Below are positions 34,422-42,454 of a stretch of DNA of 64,000 nucleotides, piece after piece. Under the pieces are notes generated by a model. The model ran no database searches. It worked only from the letters and a program-made list of their open reading frames with translations, and was not told where the DNA came from. The translations under genes were made by a program, and so were the position numbers. The first letter of the stretch is position 1; every line of letters starts with the position of its first letter. This DNA is from Nannocystis punicea (GTDB taxonomy: Bacteria > Myxococcota_A > Polyangia > Nannocystales > Nannocystaceae), in the NCBI RefSeq assembly GCF_026965555.1, contig NZ_CP114040.1, positions 11,052,001 to 11,116,000 on the forward strand, read 5' to 3'.

Positions 34422-35345
34422 CTAGCGGTCGAGCAGCTTGTGCACCTGCGTCCGCTCCCACAGCACGGCCTCGGCGTAGCGGTCGAAGAGCGCCTCTGCG
34501 CGGCGGAACTCGGGCGTGTGATAGACCCGCCGGCCGTCGACGATGGGCATGTCGTGCACCTCGTGAAGCATCTCATGGTAGATGATCCACTCGACGAAGA
34601 AGCGCGGGACGTCGGCGGCGTCGAGCACGGGGTGCACGCGGATGAGCTGCTCCTCGACCGAGTAGCTGCCGAGCTTGATGGACTCGCGCCCGGGCTTGCG
34701 GCGGGTCCGCGGGCCCCAGGTGATCTTGGCCTGGATGCCGCCGGCGAAGTAGCGCGCGTTGAGGTCGTCGAACAGCTCCTGCAGGTTGAAGTGCGCGCCC
34801 TGGGTGTCGAGCTGCTGCGCCCGCGGCCGCTCGGCGTCGCGGATCAGGTGCTCGTTGCCGTCGATGTAGCGGCGCAGCAACGCTCCCGCGTCGCGATCCT
34901 GCGACTGCGCGTAACGGGCCACCGCGCGCAGCACCGCCGGCGGAGCGGCCGCGAACATTCGGTGCATGCGCAAGGTGTAGACGCCCTGCCCGCGCTTGAC
35001 CGACAGCATCGTGTGGACGTTGTCGGTGAAGATGATGCGCGCCCGATGGCCCGCCTTCAGGTAGGCCGACAGCCGGCGCTGCAGCCACTGGCGCAGCGCG
35101 TCCTCGGTGGCCGGGTCGAGCTCGCCGGCCGCCGCGCGCTCCGCCGCCGCCGTCAGCGCCTCCTCGAGGTCCTCGCCGAACTCGCCGCCGACGTCGACAT
35201 CGACGTCGACATCGACATCGTCCTCGTAGTCCGCGGCTGCGTCGCCGGCGCCGCGCGCGGTCGGCTCGGGGGCGTCGGCCTCCGCCGGAGACTCGGCGTC
35301 GACGAGGCGGAGCGCGGGGGCGTTGGCGGAGCGGTGGGACTTCAT
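34422..35345 (-). CDS. SprT-like zinc metalloprotease-domain protein
   Basis: Protein of 307 aa whose C-terminal part has the zinc site HEMLH (with Glu) in WIIYHEMLHEVHDMP, plus ARYFAGGIQAKITWGPR and a downstream HTPEFRRAEALF, typical of SprT-like domains. Such domains act in DNA-protein crosslink repair in eukaryotes; bacterial function is unclear. The N-terminal 60 residues are low-complexity, with a DVDVDVDVDV stretch from GACGTC-type repeats near 35200-35220. ATG 35345 begins MKSHRS. Confidence 0.8.
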   Translation of the reverse strand: MKSHRSANAPALRLVDAESPAEADAPEPTARGAGDAAADYEDDVDVDVDVDVGGEFGEDLEEALTAAAERAAAGELDPATEDALRQWLQRRLSAYLKAGHRARIIFTDNVHTMLSVKRGQGVYTLRMHRMFAAAPPAVLRAVARYAQSQDRDAGALLRRYIDGNEHLIRDAERPRAQQLDTQGAHFNLQELFDDLNARYFAGGIQAKITWGPRTRRKPGRESIKLGSYSVEEQLIRVHPVLDAADVPRFFVEWIIYHEMLHEVHDMPIVDGRRVYHTPEFRRAEALFDRYAEAVLWERTQVHKLLDR

Positions 35346-35602
35346 CGCGGCAGAGCGCCCTGCAGGCGCTTGACGACCACGCAGGTCGGATGCGGTCGAG
35401 TCTCTCGGGGCGAGCGGCATCATAGGCATCGGTGTCGAGGTTACGAGTTCGCGGTGATCTCGATGGGATCAACGAGCTCGGATGTAGGATATCCGCCTAC
35501 GCAACGGCGTCGAATTCGTGGGGTATCGGCCCCGGCTCGCCGGTCGCGGCGCGAAATTTGATCTGCTCTGCGCGATCTGGAAGACGCCCCGCCGCGGGGC
35601 AG

Positions 35603-35608
35603 TACACT
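35603..35608 (+). promoter_or_regulatory. -10-like TACACT before MoaD-MoaE fusion
   Basis: TACACT ends eight bases before ATG 35617, with no ribosome-binding site, consistent with a leaderless or one-to-two-base-leader transcript. Confidence 0.35.
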
Positions 35609-35616
35609 GCCGGCGC

Positions 35617-36303
35617 ATGCACCTGCGCGTCCTGCTCTTCGCGGGCCTCCGCGAGCGCCTCCGCCGCGACAGCGTCGACGTCGAGCTGCCCGCCGGGGCG
35701 CGCGTCCGCGACCTGCTCGCCGCCCTCGCCCGCGACTGGCCTGATCTTTCGGCCAGCCTCTCGGTCTGCCGCGTCGCCGTCGACCACGAGTTCGTCGCCG
35801 CCGACCACGTCATCGCCGAGGGCAGCGAGGTCGCGGTCATCCCCCCGGTCAGCGGCGGCCACGACGGGCCCGCCGCCTCTCCGTTGGCCGCCTATCAATT
35901 GATCAAGGACCGGCCGCTCTCGCTGCCCGACGTCGTCGGCGCCGTCGCGCACGCCGGCGCCGGCGGCCTCGACATCTTCGTCGGCAACGTCCGCGACAAG
36001 AGCCGCGGCCACGACATCGCCCGCCTCGAGTACGAGGCCTACGAGCCGATGGCGCTGCGGGTGATGCAGCAGATCGGCGCCGCGATCGAGGCCGAGATCC
36101 CGGGCGTGCGGGTGGCGATCCACCACCGCCTCGGGCGGCTGCAGATCGGCGACAGCGCGGTGATCGTGGCCGCCTCGGCGCCTCACCGCGCCGAGGCGTT
36201 CGCGGCCTGCCGCGCGGCCATCGAGAAGCTCAAGCAGGACGTGCCGATCTGGAAGCGAGAGGTCGCCACCGACGGCCAGGCGTGGGTCGTGCAGGGGCCG
36301 TGA
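35617..36303 (+). CDS. MoaD-MoaE fusion (molybdopterin synthase)
   Basis: Both molybdopterin-synthase subunits in one chain (228 aa), converting precursor Z to molybdopterin. The MoaD-like ubiquitin fold (about 1-81) ends in PVSGG (Gly80-Gly81), where MoaD's thiocarboxylate normally forms at a free C-terminus. The MoaE-like domain (about 92-228) has FVGNVRDKSRG, YEAYEPMA, HRLGRLQIGD and VPIWKRE. A similar fusion, MoaX, is known in mycobacteria, where processing frees the MoaD end. The linker HDGPAAS may be a cleavage region. Confidence 0.88.
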   Translation: MHLRVLLFAGLRERLRRDSVDVELPAGARVRDLLAALARDWPDLSASLSVCRVAVDHEFVAADHVIAEGSEVAVIPPVSGGHDGPAASPLAAYQLIKDRPLSLPDVVGAVAHAGAGGLDIFVGNVRDKSRGHDIARLEYEAYEPMALRVMQQIGAAIEAEIPGVRVAIHHRLGRLQIGDSAVIVAASAPHRAEAFAACRAAIEKLKQDVPIWKREVATDGQAWVVQGP

Positions 36304-36319
36304 CTCTTTGTTACTTCGG

Positions 36320-36355
36320 GACATGCCCTGAGCGACATGTCTGAAGAGACAGTCA
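36320..36355. repeat. Intergenic GACATG/GACATGTC hairpin repeats
   Basis: GGGACATGCCCTGAGCGACATGTCTGAAGAGACAGTC holds two GACATG cores and a trailing GACAGTC. It lies in the 246-bp gap after the MoaD-MoaE fusion; the rest of the gap is featureless to me. Confidence 0.5.
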
Positions 36356-36549
36356 TTACCTCGGCCGGCGCTCGCGGCTGACCTCGCGGCTCGCTCCGCC
36401 ACGTGCCCTCGCGTGGGGTCCCGACGCGACGGCCGGTCGCGGGGAAGCAGCGGCGGCGCCGGCGTCCGCCCTGCCGCCCGCTCGACCCGCGGGAACGGGG
36501 TCCGTCGGCGAACACGACGCCCGGCCGCTGGGGTACTCTCGCCGGGCCC

Positions 36550-39543
36550 ATGGCCCGCTACGCCCCGCTCTTCCTCCTCTTCTTCCTGTCAGGCATCAGC
36601 GGCCTCATCTACGAGTCGATCTGGTCGCGCTACATCAAGCAGTTCGTCGGCAGCGCCGCCACCGCCCAGGTCCTCGTCCTCAGCCTGTTCATGGGCGGCA
36701 TGGCGCTCGGCTCGCTGCTGGCCTCGCGCAAGCTCGCCAGCGTGCGCGCGCCGGTGCGGGTGTACGGCCTGATCGAGGGCGGCATCGGCCTGTACGCGCT
36801 GGCGTTCCCGTGGCTCAGCGAGCTGGCGATGCGCGTGTGTTACGACCACGTGTTCCCGCAGCTGGGCGGCGGCCTCGGCGTCGAAGTGATCAAGTGGAGC
36901 GTCGCCGGCCTGCTGATCCTCCCGCCGTGCGTGCTGCTGGGCATGACCTTCCCGCTGATGAGCGCCGGCATCCTCCGCCGCGACCCCGAGCGCTCGGGCG
37001 AGATCCTCAGCTTCCTCTACTTCACCAACAGCATCGGCGCGGCGCTCGGCGCCCTGCTGTCGGGCTTCGTCCTGGTCGCCAACTTCGGCCTGCCGGGCAC
37101 GCTCGCCTGCGCCGCCGCGCTCAACATCGTCATCGCCGCGATCGCCTTCGCCCACCGCCGCCAGCACGCGCCGATCACCGAGGACACCGCAGTGTCGGCC
37201 GGCACCGACGACCTCGTCCGGCTGCTCCTCCTCGTGGCCTTCGGGACCGGCCTGTCCTCCTTCATGTACGAGATCGGGTGGATCCGCCTGCTGTCGATGA
37301 TCGTCGGCAGCGCGACCCACTCGTTCGAGGTCATGCTGTCGGCGTTCGTGTTCGGCCTGGCGATCGGCGGCCTGTGGGTGCGCAAGCGGATGGACAAGTT
37401 CAAGCGGCCCGAGCTGGTGCTCGGCATCGTCCAGCTGATCATGGGCGTGGCCGCGATCGCGACCTTGCCGGCCTATCAGTGGGCGGTCGAGGCGATCGGC
37501 TGGCTGCTGGTCGACTCGCAGGGCGCCCGCACCGAGGCGCTGTGGCAGCAGTTCAACGTGCTCCGCTACCTGCTGTGCCTGCTCATCATGTTCCCGGCGA
37601 CCTTCTGCGCCGGCATGACCTTGCCGCTCATCACCCACGTGCTGCTGCGGCGCGGCCAGCCCGAGGGCGTCATCGGCCGCGTCTACGGCTTCAACACCTT
37701 CGGCGCGATCGCCGGCGCGGTGCTCGCCGGCCTCGTCCTCATGCCGCTCATCGGCCTTCAGCGCGTCATCGTCCTCGGCGCCGCCGTCGACGTCGCCCTC
37801 GGCCTCGCGCTCGTGTTCGGCGACGCCCGCCGGGCCAAGAACCCCGCCAAGATCCGCAGCTTCGGCCGGCTCGCCGCCGGCAGCTCGTTCCTCACCCTCG
37901 CGTTCGGCCTGTTCGTCGTCAAGATCGACCCGATGGTCCTGTCGGCCACCGTGTTCCGCAACGGCCGCACCCGCCTGCCCGAGGGCTTCGAGCTGCTGTC
38001 CTACGTCGACGGTCGCACCGCCTCGGTCTCGGTCATCCGCCTCACCGACGAACGCGAGTACCGCGTCATCTACACCAACGGCAAGCCCGACGCCTCGGTG
38101 GTGCTGAACCGCTACCCGAAGGACCGCGACCCCGAGCTCGGCCCCGACTTCGCCGGCGACGAGCCCAACCAGGTGCTGGTCGGCTTGCTGCCGCTGATGG
38201 CGAAGCCGGAGGCGACCGACGTGGCGCTGATCGGCTTCGGCTCGGGCGTGACCGCGCACGTGCTGCTCGGCTCGCCGACGCTGCAGCGCCTCGACACCAT
38301 CGAGATCGAGCGCGAGATGGTGACCGGCTCGCGCAACTTCTACCCGGCCAACGCGCGCGCCTACGACGACCCGCGCAATCACTTCTGGTTCGACGACGCC
38401 AAGGCCTACTTCGCCGGCGCCGCGCGGCAGTTCGACTTCATCGTCTCGGAGCCGACCAACCCGTGGGTCAGCGGCGTCTCGAGCCTGTTCACCGTCGAGT
38501 TCTACCGCGAGGCCAAGCGCTACCTGAAGCCGGGCGGGATCCTCGCCCAGTGGCTGCAGGGCTACGAGCTCAGCGACGAGCTGCTGCTGACCGTCCTCGC
38601 CGCCCTCGACCAGGAGTTCAGCGACTACCAGATCCTCCGCGTCGGCTCGAGCGACTGGGTCATCCTCTCGGTCGCCGACGGCGAGCTCGGGCGGCTCAGC
38701 GAGCAGCCGCTCGCGTGGGAGACGATGAAGCCCGAGCTGCAATTGCTCGGCGTGCACGACATCGGCCAGGTCGACAACCTCATCGTCGCCAACCGCCGCA
38801 TGCTGCACCCGTTCCTCCACGGTCGCCCGGCCAACTCCGACGCCATGCCGCTGCTCGACACCGGCGCCGAGAAGGCCCGCTTCCTCAAGGACTCGGCCGG
38901 CTTCCTCCACCGGATCCGCTGGACCCCCGCGCCGCTGCTCGAGGTGCTCGGCGGCATCGAGCGCCGGCCCTACCCGAGCAAGGGCATCGGCGACCGCCGC
39001 GACCCGCACGTGTTCGAGGAGGCCGAGACCGCGGAGGCGCTGCTGCGCTTCTACGCCGACCCGACCCTGCGCTTCGCCGAGGACATCAGCCTCACCACCA
39101 TGAACCAGTGGGTCGACGAGCAGCGGCGGATCACCGCCGGCATCGACGACTGGAACTCCTGGGTCGAGGCCACCTACGGCGTCTACATCAACCTCGTGCC
39201 GCACCTCCGGCTCGACGACGTCGCCTGGTGGAAGGAGGTGCGAGACACCGCCCGCGACCACCACGCCTCCGCCGAGGTCCTCGCCTTCCTCGACGCCCTC
39301 GACGCCCTCCAGGCGCGCGACGCCGCCCGCCTGCGCGCCCGCCTCGACGAGCTCGACGCCGCGAACAGCAAGCTGCTCACCAAGGGCATGCGCGCGATCT
39401 CTGGCATGGTCGCGCGCGAGCTCGCCGGCGACGAGGCGGGCCGCCGCGCGTGGGCCGACAGCAACATGGAGGGAGTCGCCGACGCCGAGCTCCGTGGCGA
39501 GCGCCTGGCCTACGAGGCCCTGCGCGCCTACGCCGGTCGGTGA
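36550..39543 (+). CDS. Multi-pass membrane protein with spermidine-synthase-like domain
   Basis: Fusion of a membrane-transporter-like region and a spermidine-synthase-like domain (997 aa). About 14 hydrophobic helices (residues about 5-475) are followed by a soluble domain (about 500-790) with the nucleotide-type core IGFGSGVTAHVLL, then IEIEREMV and DDAKAYF and SEPTNPWVSG as in aminopropyltransferases. The C-terminal 200 residues are helical and unknown. Such proteins are often annotated as fused MFS/spermidine synthase; the substrate is unknown. ATG 36550 follows the -10-like TACTCT by 10 bases. No polyamine genes are adjacent. Confidence 0.75.
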   Translation: MARYAPLFLLFFLSGISGLIYESIWSRYIKQFVGSAATAQVLVLSLFMGGMALGSLLASRKLASVRAPVRVYGLIEGGIGLYALAFPWLSELAMRVCYDHVFPQLGGGLGVEVIKWSVAGLLILPPCVLLGMTFPLMSAGILRRDPERSGEILSFLYFTNSIGAALGALLSGFVLVANFGLPGTLACAAALNIVIAAIAFAHRRQHAPITEDTAVSAGTDDLVRLLLLVAFGTGLSSFMYEIGWIRLLSMIVGSATHSFEVMLSAFVFGLAIGGLWVRKRMDKFKRPELVLGIVQLIMGVAAIATLPAYQWAVEAIGWLLVDSQGARTEALWQQFNVLRYLLCLLIMFPATFCAGMTLPLITHVLLRRGQPEGVIGRVYGFNTFGAIAGAVLAGLVLMPLIGLQRVIVLGAAVDVALGLALVFGDARRAKNPAKIRSFGRLAAGSSFLTLAFGLFVVKIDPMVLSATVFRNGRTRLPEGFELLSYVDGRTASVSVIRLTDEREYRVIYTNGKPDASVVLNRYPKDRDPELGPDFAGDEPNQVLVGLLPLMAKPEATDVALIGFGSGVTAHVLLGSPTLQRLDTIEIEREMVTGSRNFYPANARAYDDPRNHFWFDDAKAYFAGAARQFDFIVSEPTNPWVSGVSSLFTVEFYREAKRYLKPGGILAQWLQGYELSDELLLTVLAALDQEFSDYQILRVGSSDWVILSVADGELGRLSEQPLAWETMKPELQLLGVHDIGQVDNLIVANRRMLHPFLHGRPANSDAMPLLDTGAEKARFLKDSAGFLHRIRWTPAPLLEVLGGIERRPYPSKGIGDRRDPHVFEEAETAEALLRFYADPTLRFAEDISLTTMNQWVDEQRRITAGIDDWNSWVEATYGVYINLVPHLRLDDVAWWKEVRDTARDHHASAEVLAFLDALDALQARDAARLRARLDELDAANSKLLTKGMRAISGMVARELAGDEAGRRAWADSNMEGVADAELRGERLAYEALRAYAGR

Positions 39544-39716
39544 ACGCAGCGCCTGTCCCTTCGGACATCTGATTTTCGCCTGCATGCGGAGACCCGCGCT
39601 CCTGCGCGTCCTCCCGTGCAGAGCGTGGTGCGACCGCGCGCGCGGCGACGCGGCGAGCGTGCGGCGTCGCGGACCCGACGGCGCGCGCGCGGTGTAGTCT
39701 GTAGACGACGCGCGGG

Positions 39717-42152
39717 ATGGACACCGATCGAGAGCACGAGCGGAAGGTCCGACTCGCCCGGACCGTCCTCGCCTGGCTGACCGCCTGCGGCGGCGTGTTG
39801 ACGGTCGCCGAGGCCGCGCTGCTGCCGACGCGTCGCGACTGGCAGCACCTCGTCGGCCTCGGCCTCGCGCTGATGTTCGTCGTCGCCTGCGGCCTCGCCC
39901 TCCGCCGCGCTCGCGTCGATCCCGGCCGCGCGCTCGAGCTCGGCTACGTCGCCGTCCTCGCGGCGCTCGCGGCCACCGGCGTGCTCGTCGCCCTGCCGCT
40001 GCTCGTCCTCGCCTGCGCCGCCGCGTTCCTGATCCTCGCCACGGCGCCGCGGGTGGTCGCGCCGGCGCGCGTCGACACGTGGACCTTCGTCGCGGTGTTC
40101 GGCGCCCTCGCTCTCGGCGCGCTCGAGCTGGCGCCGCTGCCGACCCGCGCCCCCGACCTCGCGGGCGGCCCGCTGCGCGACCTCGCCTGCGTCGCCGCGC
40201 TGCTCGTCGCCGGTGCGCTCGCGGTCCGCGACTTCTCCCGCTACTCGCTCAAGATCAAGCTCACCCTCGTCACCCTCCTCGTCGCCCTCGCGCCGCTGTT
40301 CGTCGTCCGCGCCGACGCCCACCTCCGCCTGGCCGCGATCGATCTCGAGGCGGCGCTTTCGGACATGTCCGATCGGGCAGCCAGCTCCGCGAGCGCGTGG
40401 GACGGGTTCCTCGCCGGTCAGCTGGCCTCGCTGCGCGCCCTCGCCGGCGGCGACGAGGCCGCGGCGGCTTGCGGCGGCGCCACGGAGCCGCGCGAGGCGC
40501 TGGCGCGGCAGCTGCGGCGCTGGTCCGAGAGCCCCGAGCTGCCGGCCCACGCGGCCGGCCTGTGGGGCGCCGTCGGCCAGCGCGTCGTCACAGCGGGCGA
40601 GTTCCCGCTCGCAGCCCCGCCGGCCGGTACGGTCGCCCTCGCGTTCGACCCCGAGGGCCGCGACGTCCTCGTCCTGTCGGCGCCTGTGAGCGGCGACTGC
40701 ACCCTCGCCCTCGCGCTGCGGCCCGGCCTCGTGCGCGAGTGGACCGGCGAGGTCGCGGCCGAGGCCGCCGTCGCGGTCGTCCTGCGCGACCGCGAGGACA
40801 GGGTGCTGTTCGGCGCCGACGACCTCGCGCCGCTCGTGCCCGGCTACGCCGCCCTGCCGCCGAGCGCGACCGCCGGCCAGGAGTTGCCGCTGCCGCGACC
40901 CGCCGAGCGAAACACCGCCGCGGTGCGCCTCGACGACGGCCGCCTCGCCGCGGTCGCGCGGATCGCCGGCGCCGACTGGACCCTCGCGCTCGTGCGCGAC
41001 GCCACCGACCTCCCCACGGTCACCGCCGCGCACGCCCGCCGCGTCCAGTGGATCACCCTCGTCGTCGCCGCGCTCGCCAGCCTCGGCGCGTTCGCCCTCA
41101 GCCGCCGCCTGGCCGCCCCGATCGCCCGCCTCGCCGAGGCCATGGCTCGCTTCACCGGCGACGACCCGCGCGCTCTCACTCGCACCGGCGACGAGATCGC
41201 CGCCCTCGCGCGCCGCTTCGATCTCATGGCCGACCAGGTCGGCGCCCTCCTGCGCGCGCAGGAGCAGCAGACGCGCCGCCTGCAGGCCGAGGTCGAGGAG
41301 CGCAGCGAGCAGGAGCGGCGCCTGCAGGCGCTCAACCGCGAGCTGACCGCCGTCAGCGACGCGTCCCAGGCGGCCAGCCGGGCCAAGAGCACCTTCCTCG
41401 CGCACATGAGCCACGAGCTGCGCACGCCGCTGACCGCGATCATCGGCTACGGCGAGATGCTGCTCGAGCAGGCCCGCGACCACGGCCAGGAGGCCTACGC
41501 GCGCGACGCCGAAAACATCGTCCAGGCGGCCCAGCACCTGCTGACGATCATCAACGAGATCCTCGACCTGTCGAAGATCGAGGCCGGCAAGATGGACATG
41601 GTGCTCGAGGAGTTCGACGCCGCCAAGCTGACGCGCGAGGTCGCCGAGACGATCCGCCCGCTGGTGGCGGTGAACCGCAACAAGCTGTCGGTGGAGATCG
41701 AGCAGTCCCCGGCGCCGATCTACAACGACCGTCACAAGCTCCGCCAGGTGCTGCTCAACCTGCTCGGCAACGCGGCCAAGTTCACCGAGGACGGCGAGAT
41801 CGTGCTCGGCCTCAAGCAGCGCAGCGCCGCGGGCCTCATCTGCCTGGTCTTCACCGTCCGCGACACCGGCCGCGGCATCGCCGAGGCCGCGCTCACCGAC
41901 CTGTTCGAGCCGTTCACGCAGGTCCTCGATGCCGGCTCTCGCCGGACCACCGGCACCGGCCTCGGCCTCGCCATCTCCCGCCGCTTCTGTCGCCTCATGG
42001 GCGGCGAGATCGGCGTGACCTCGATCCCGGGCGCCGGCTCCACCTTCACGGTCACCGTCCCGGTCAGCTACCGCGGCCTGCGCGAGAGCAACTCGTGGCG
42101 CCCGCACAAGAGCCCTTTGAGGATGGACGAGACGGCCCGCGTCACGCTCTGA
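39717..42152 (+). CDS. Membrane sensor histidine kinase
   Basis: Two-component sensor kinase (811 aa). About six N-terminal helices (about 15-185) precede a helix-rich extracytoplasmic sensor (about 205-440). A further transmembrane helix (ITLVVAALASLGAFAL) leads to a HAMP-like linker, coiled coil and HisKA domain with FLAHMSHELRTP (phospho-His about residue 566). The ATPase domain has an N box (LLNLLGNAAKFTEDG), a DTGRGIAE G1 box and a TGTGLGLAIS G2 box. No receiver domain follows, and no response regulator is adjacent. The coding sequence contains a 14-bp palindrome TCGGACATGTCCGA at 40359-40372. Confidence 0.9.
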   Translation: MDTDREHERKVRLARTVLAWLTACGGVLTVAEAALLPTRRDWQHLVGLGLALMFVVACGLALRRARVDPGRALELGYVAVLAALAATGVLVALPLLVLACAAAFLILATAPRVVAPARVDTWTFVAVFGALALGALELAPLPTRAPDLAGGPLRDLACVAALLVAGALAVRDFSRYSLKIKLTLVTLLVALAPLFVVRADAHLRLAAIDLEAALSDMSDRAASSASAWDGFLAGQLASLRALAGGDEAAAACGGATEPREALARQLRRWSESPELPAHAAGLWGAVGQRVVTAGEFPLAAPPAGTVALAFDPEGRDVLVLSAPVSGDCTLALALRPGLVREWTGEVAAEAAVAVVLRDREDRVLFGADDLAPLVPGYAALPPSATAGQELPLPRPAERNTAAVRLDDGRLAAVARIAGADWTLALVRDATDLPTVTAAHARRVQWITLVVAALASLGAFALSRRLAAPIARLAEAMARFTGDDPRALTRTGDEIAALARRFDLMADQVGALLRAQEQQTRRLQAEVEERSEQERRLQALNRELTAVSDASQAASRAKSTFLAHMSHELRTPLTAIIGYGEMLLEQARDHGQEAYARDAENIVQAAQHLLTIINEILDLSKIEAGKMDMVLEEFDAAKLTREVAETIRPLVAVNRNKLSVEIEQSPAPIYNDRHKLRQVLLNLLGNAAKFTEDGEIVLGLKQRSAAGLICLVFTVRDTGRGIAEAALTDLFEPFTQVLDAGSRRTTGTGLGLAISRRFCRLMGGEIGVTSIPGAGSTFTVTVPVSYRGLRESNSWRPHKSPLRMDETARVTL

Positions 42153-42454
42153 GCGCCGAATCAATTGCCCTCGCGGTGTTCGTCCGCAGCACCGCGCGAT
42201 CTGCCACGACGACCGACCACGAAGATCGACCGGACGGGAACGAGGCCGTCGTGGCCGCGCGCGACTTCGGCGAGCTCCCGTCCGCACATGTCCCCACGAC
42301 CAGCCGCCGTTCGTGCGCGGAACTGCGAACCCTCGCCGTTCCTGGGTACCGGCCCGCGCGCCGCGAGGCCCCTCGCCCCCGCTCGTCACGCTTGCCGCGA
42401 TCGCCGGCCCCGCGATACCTTGCGACCGTGCCCCAAGCGTGGCGGAGGCTTCGT

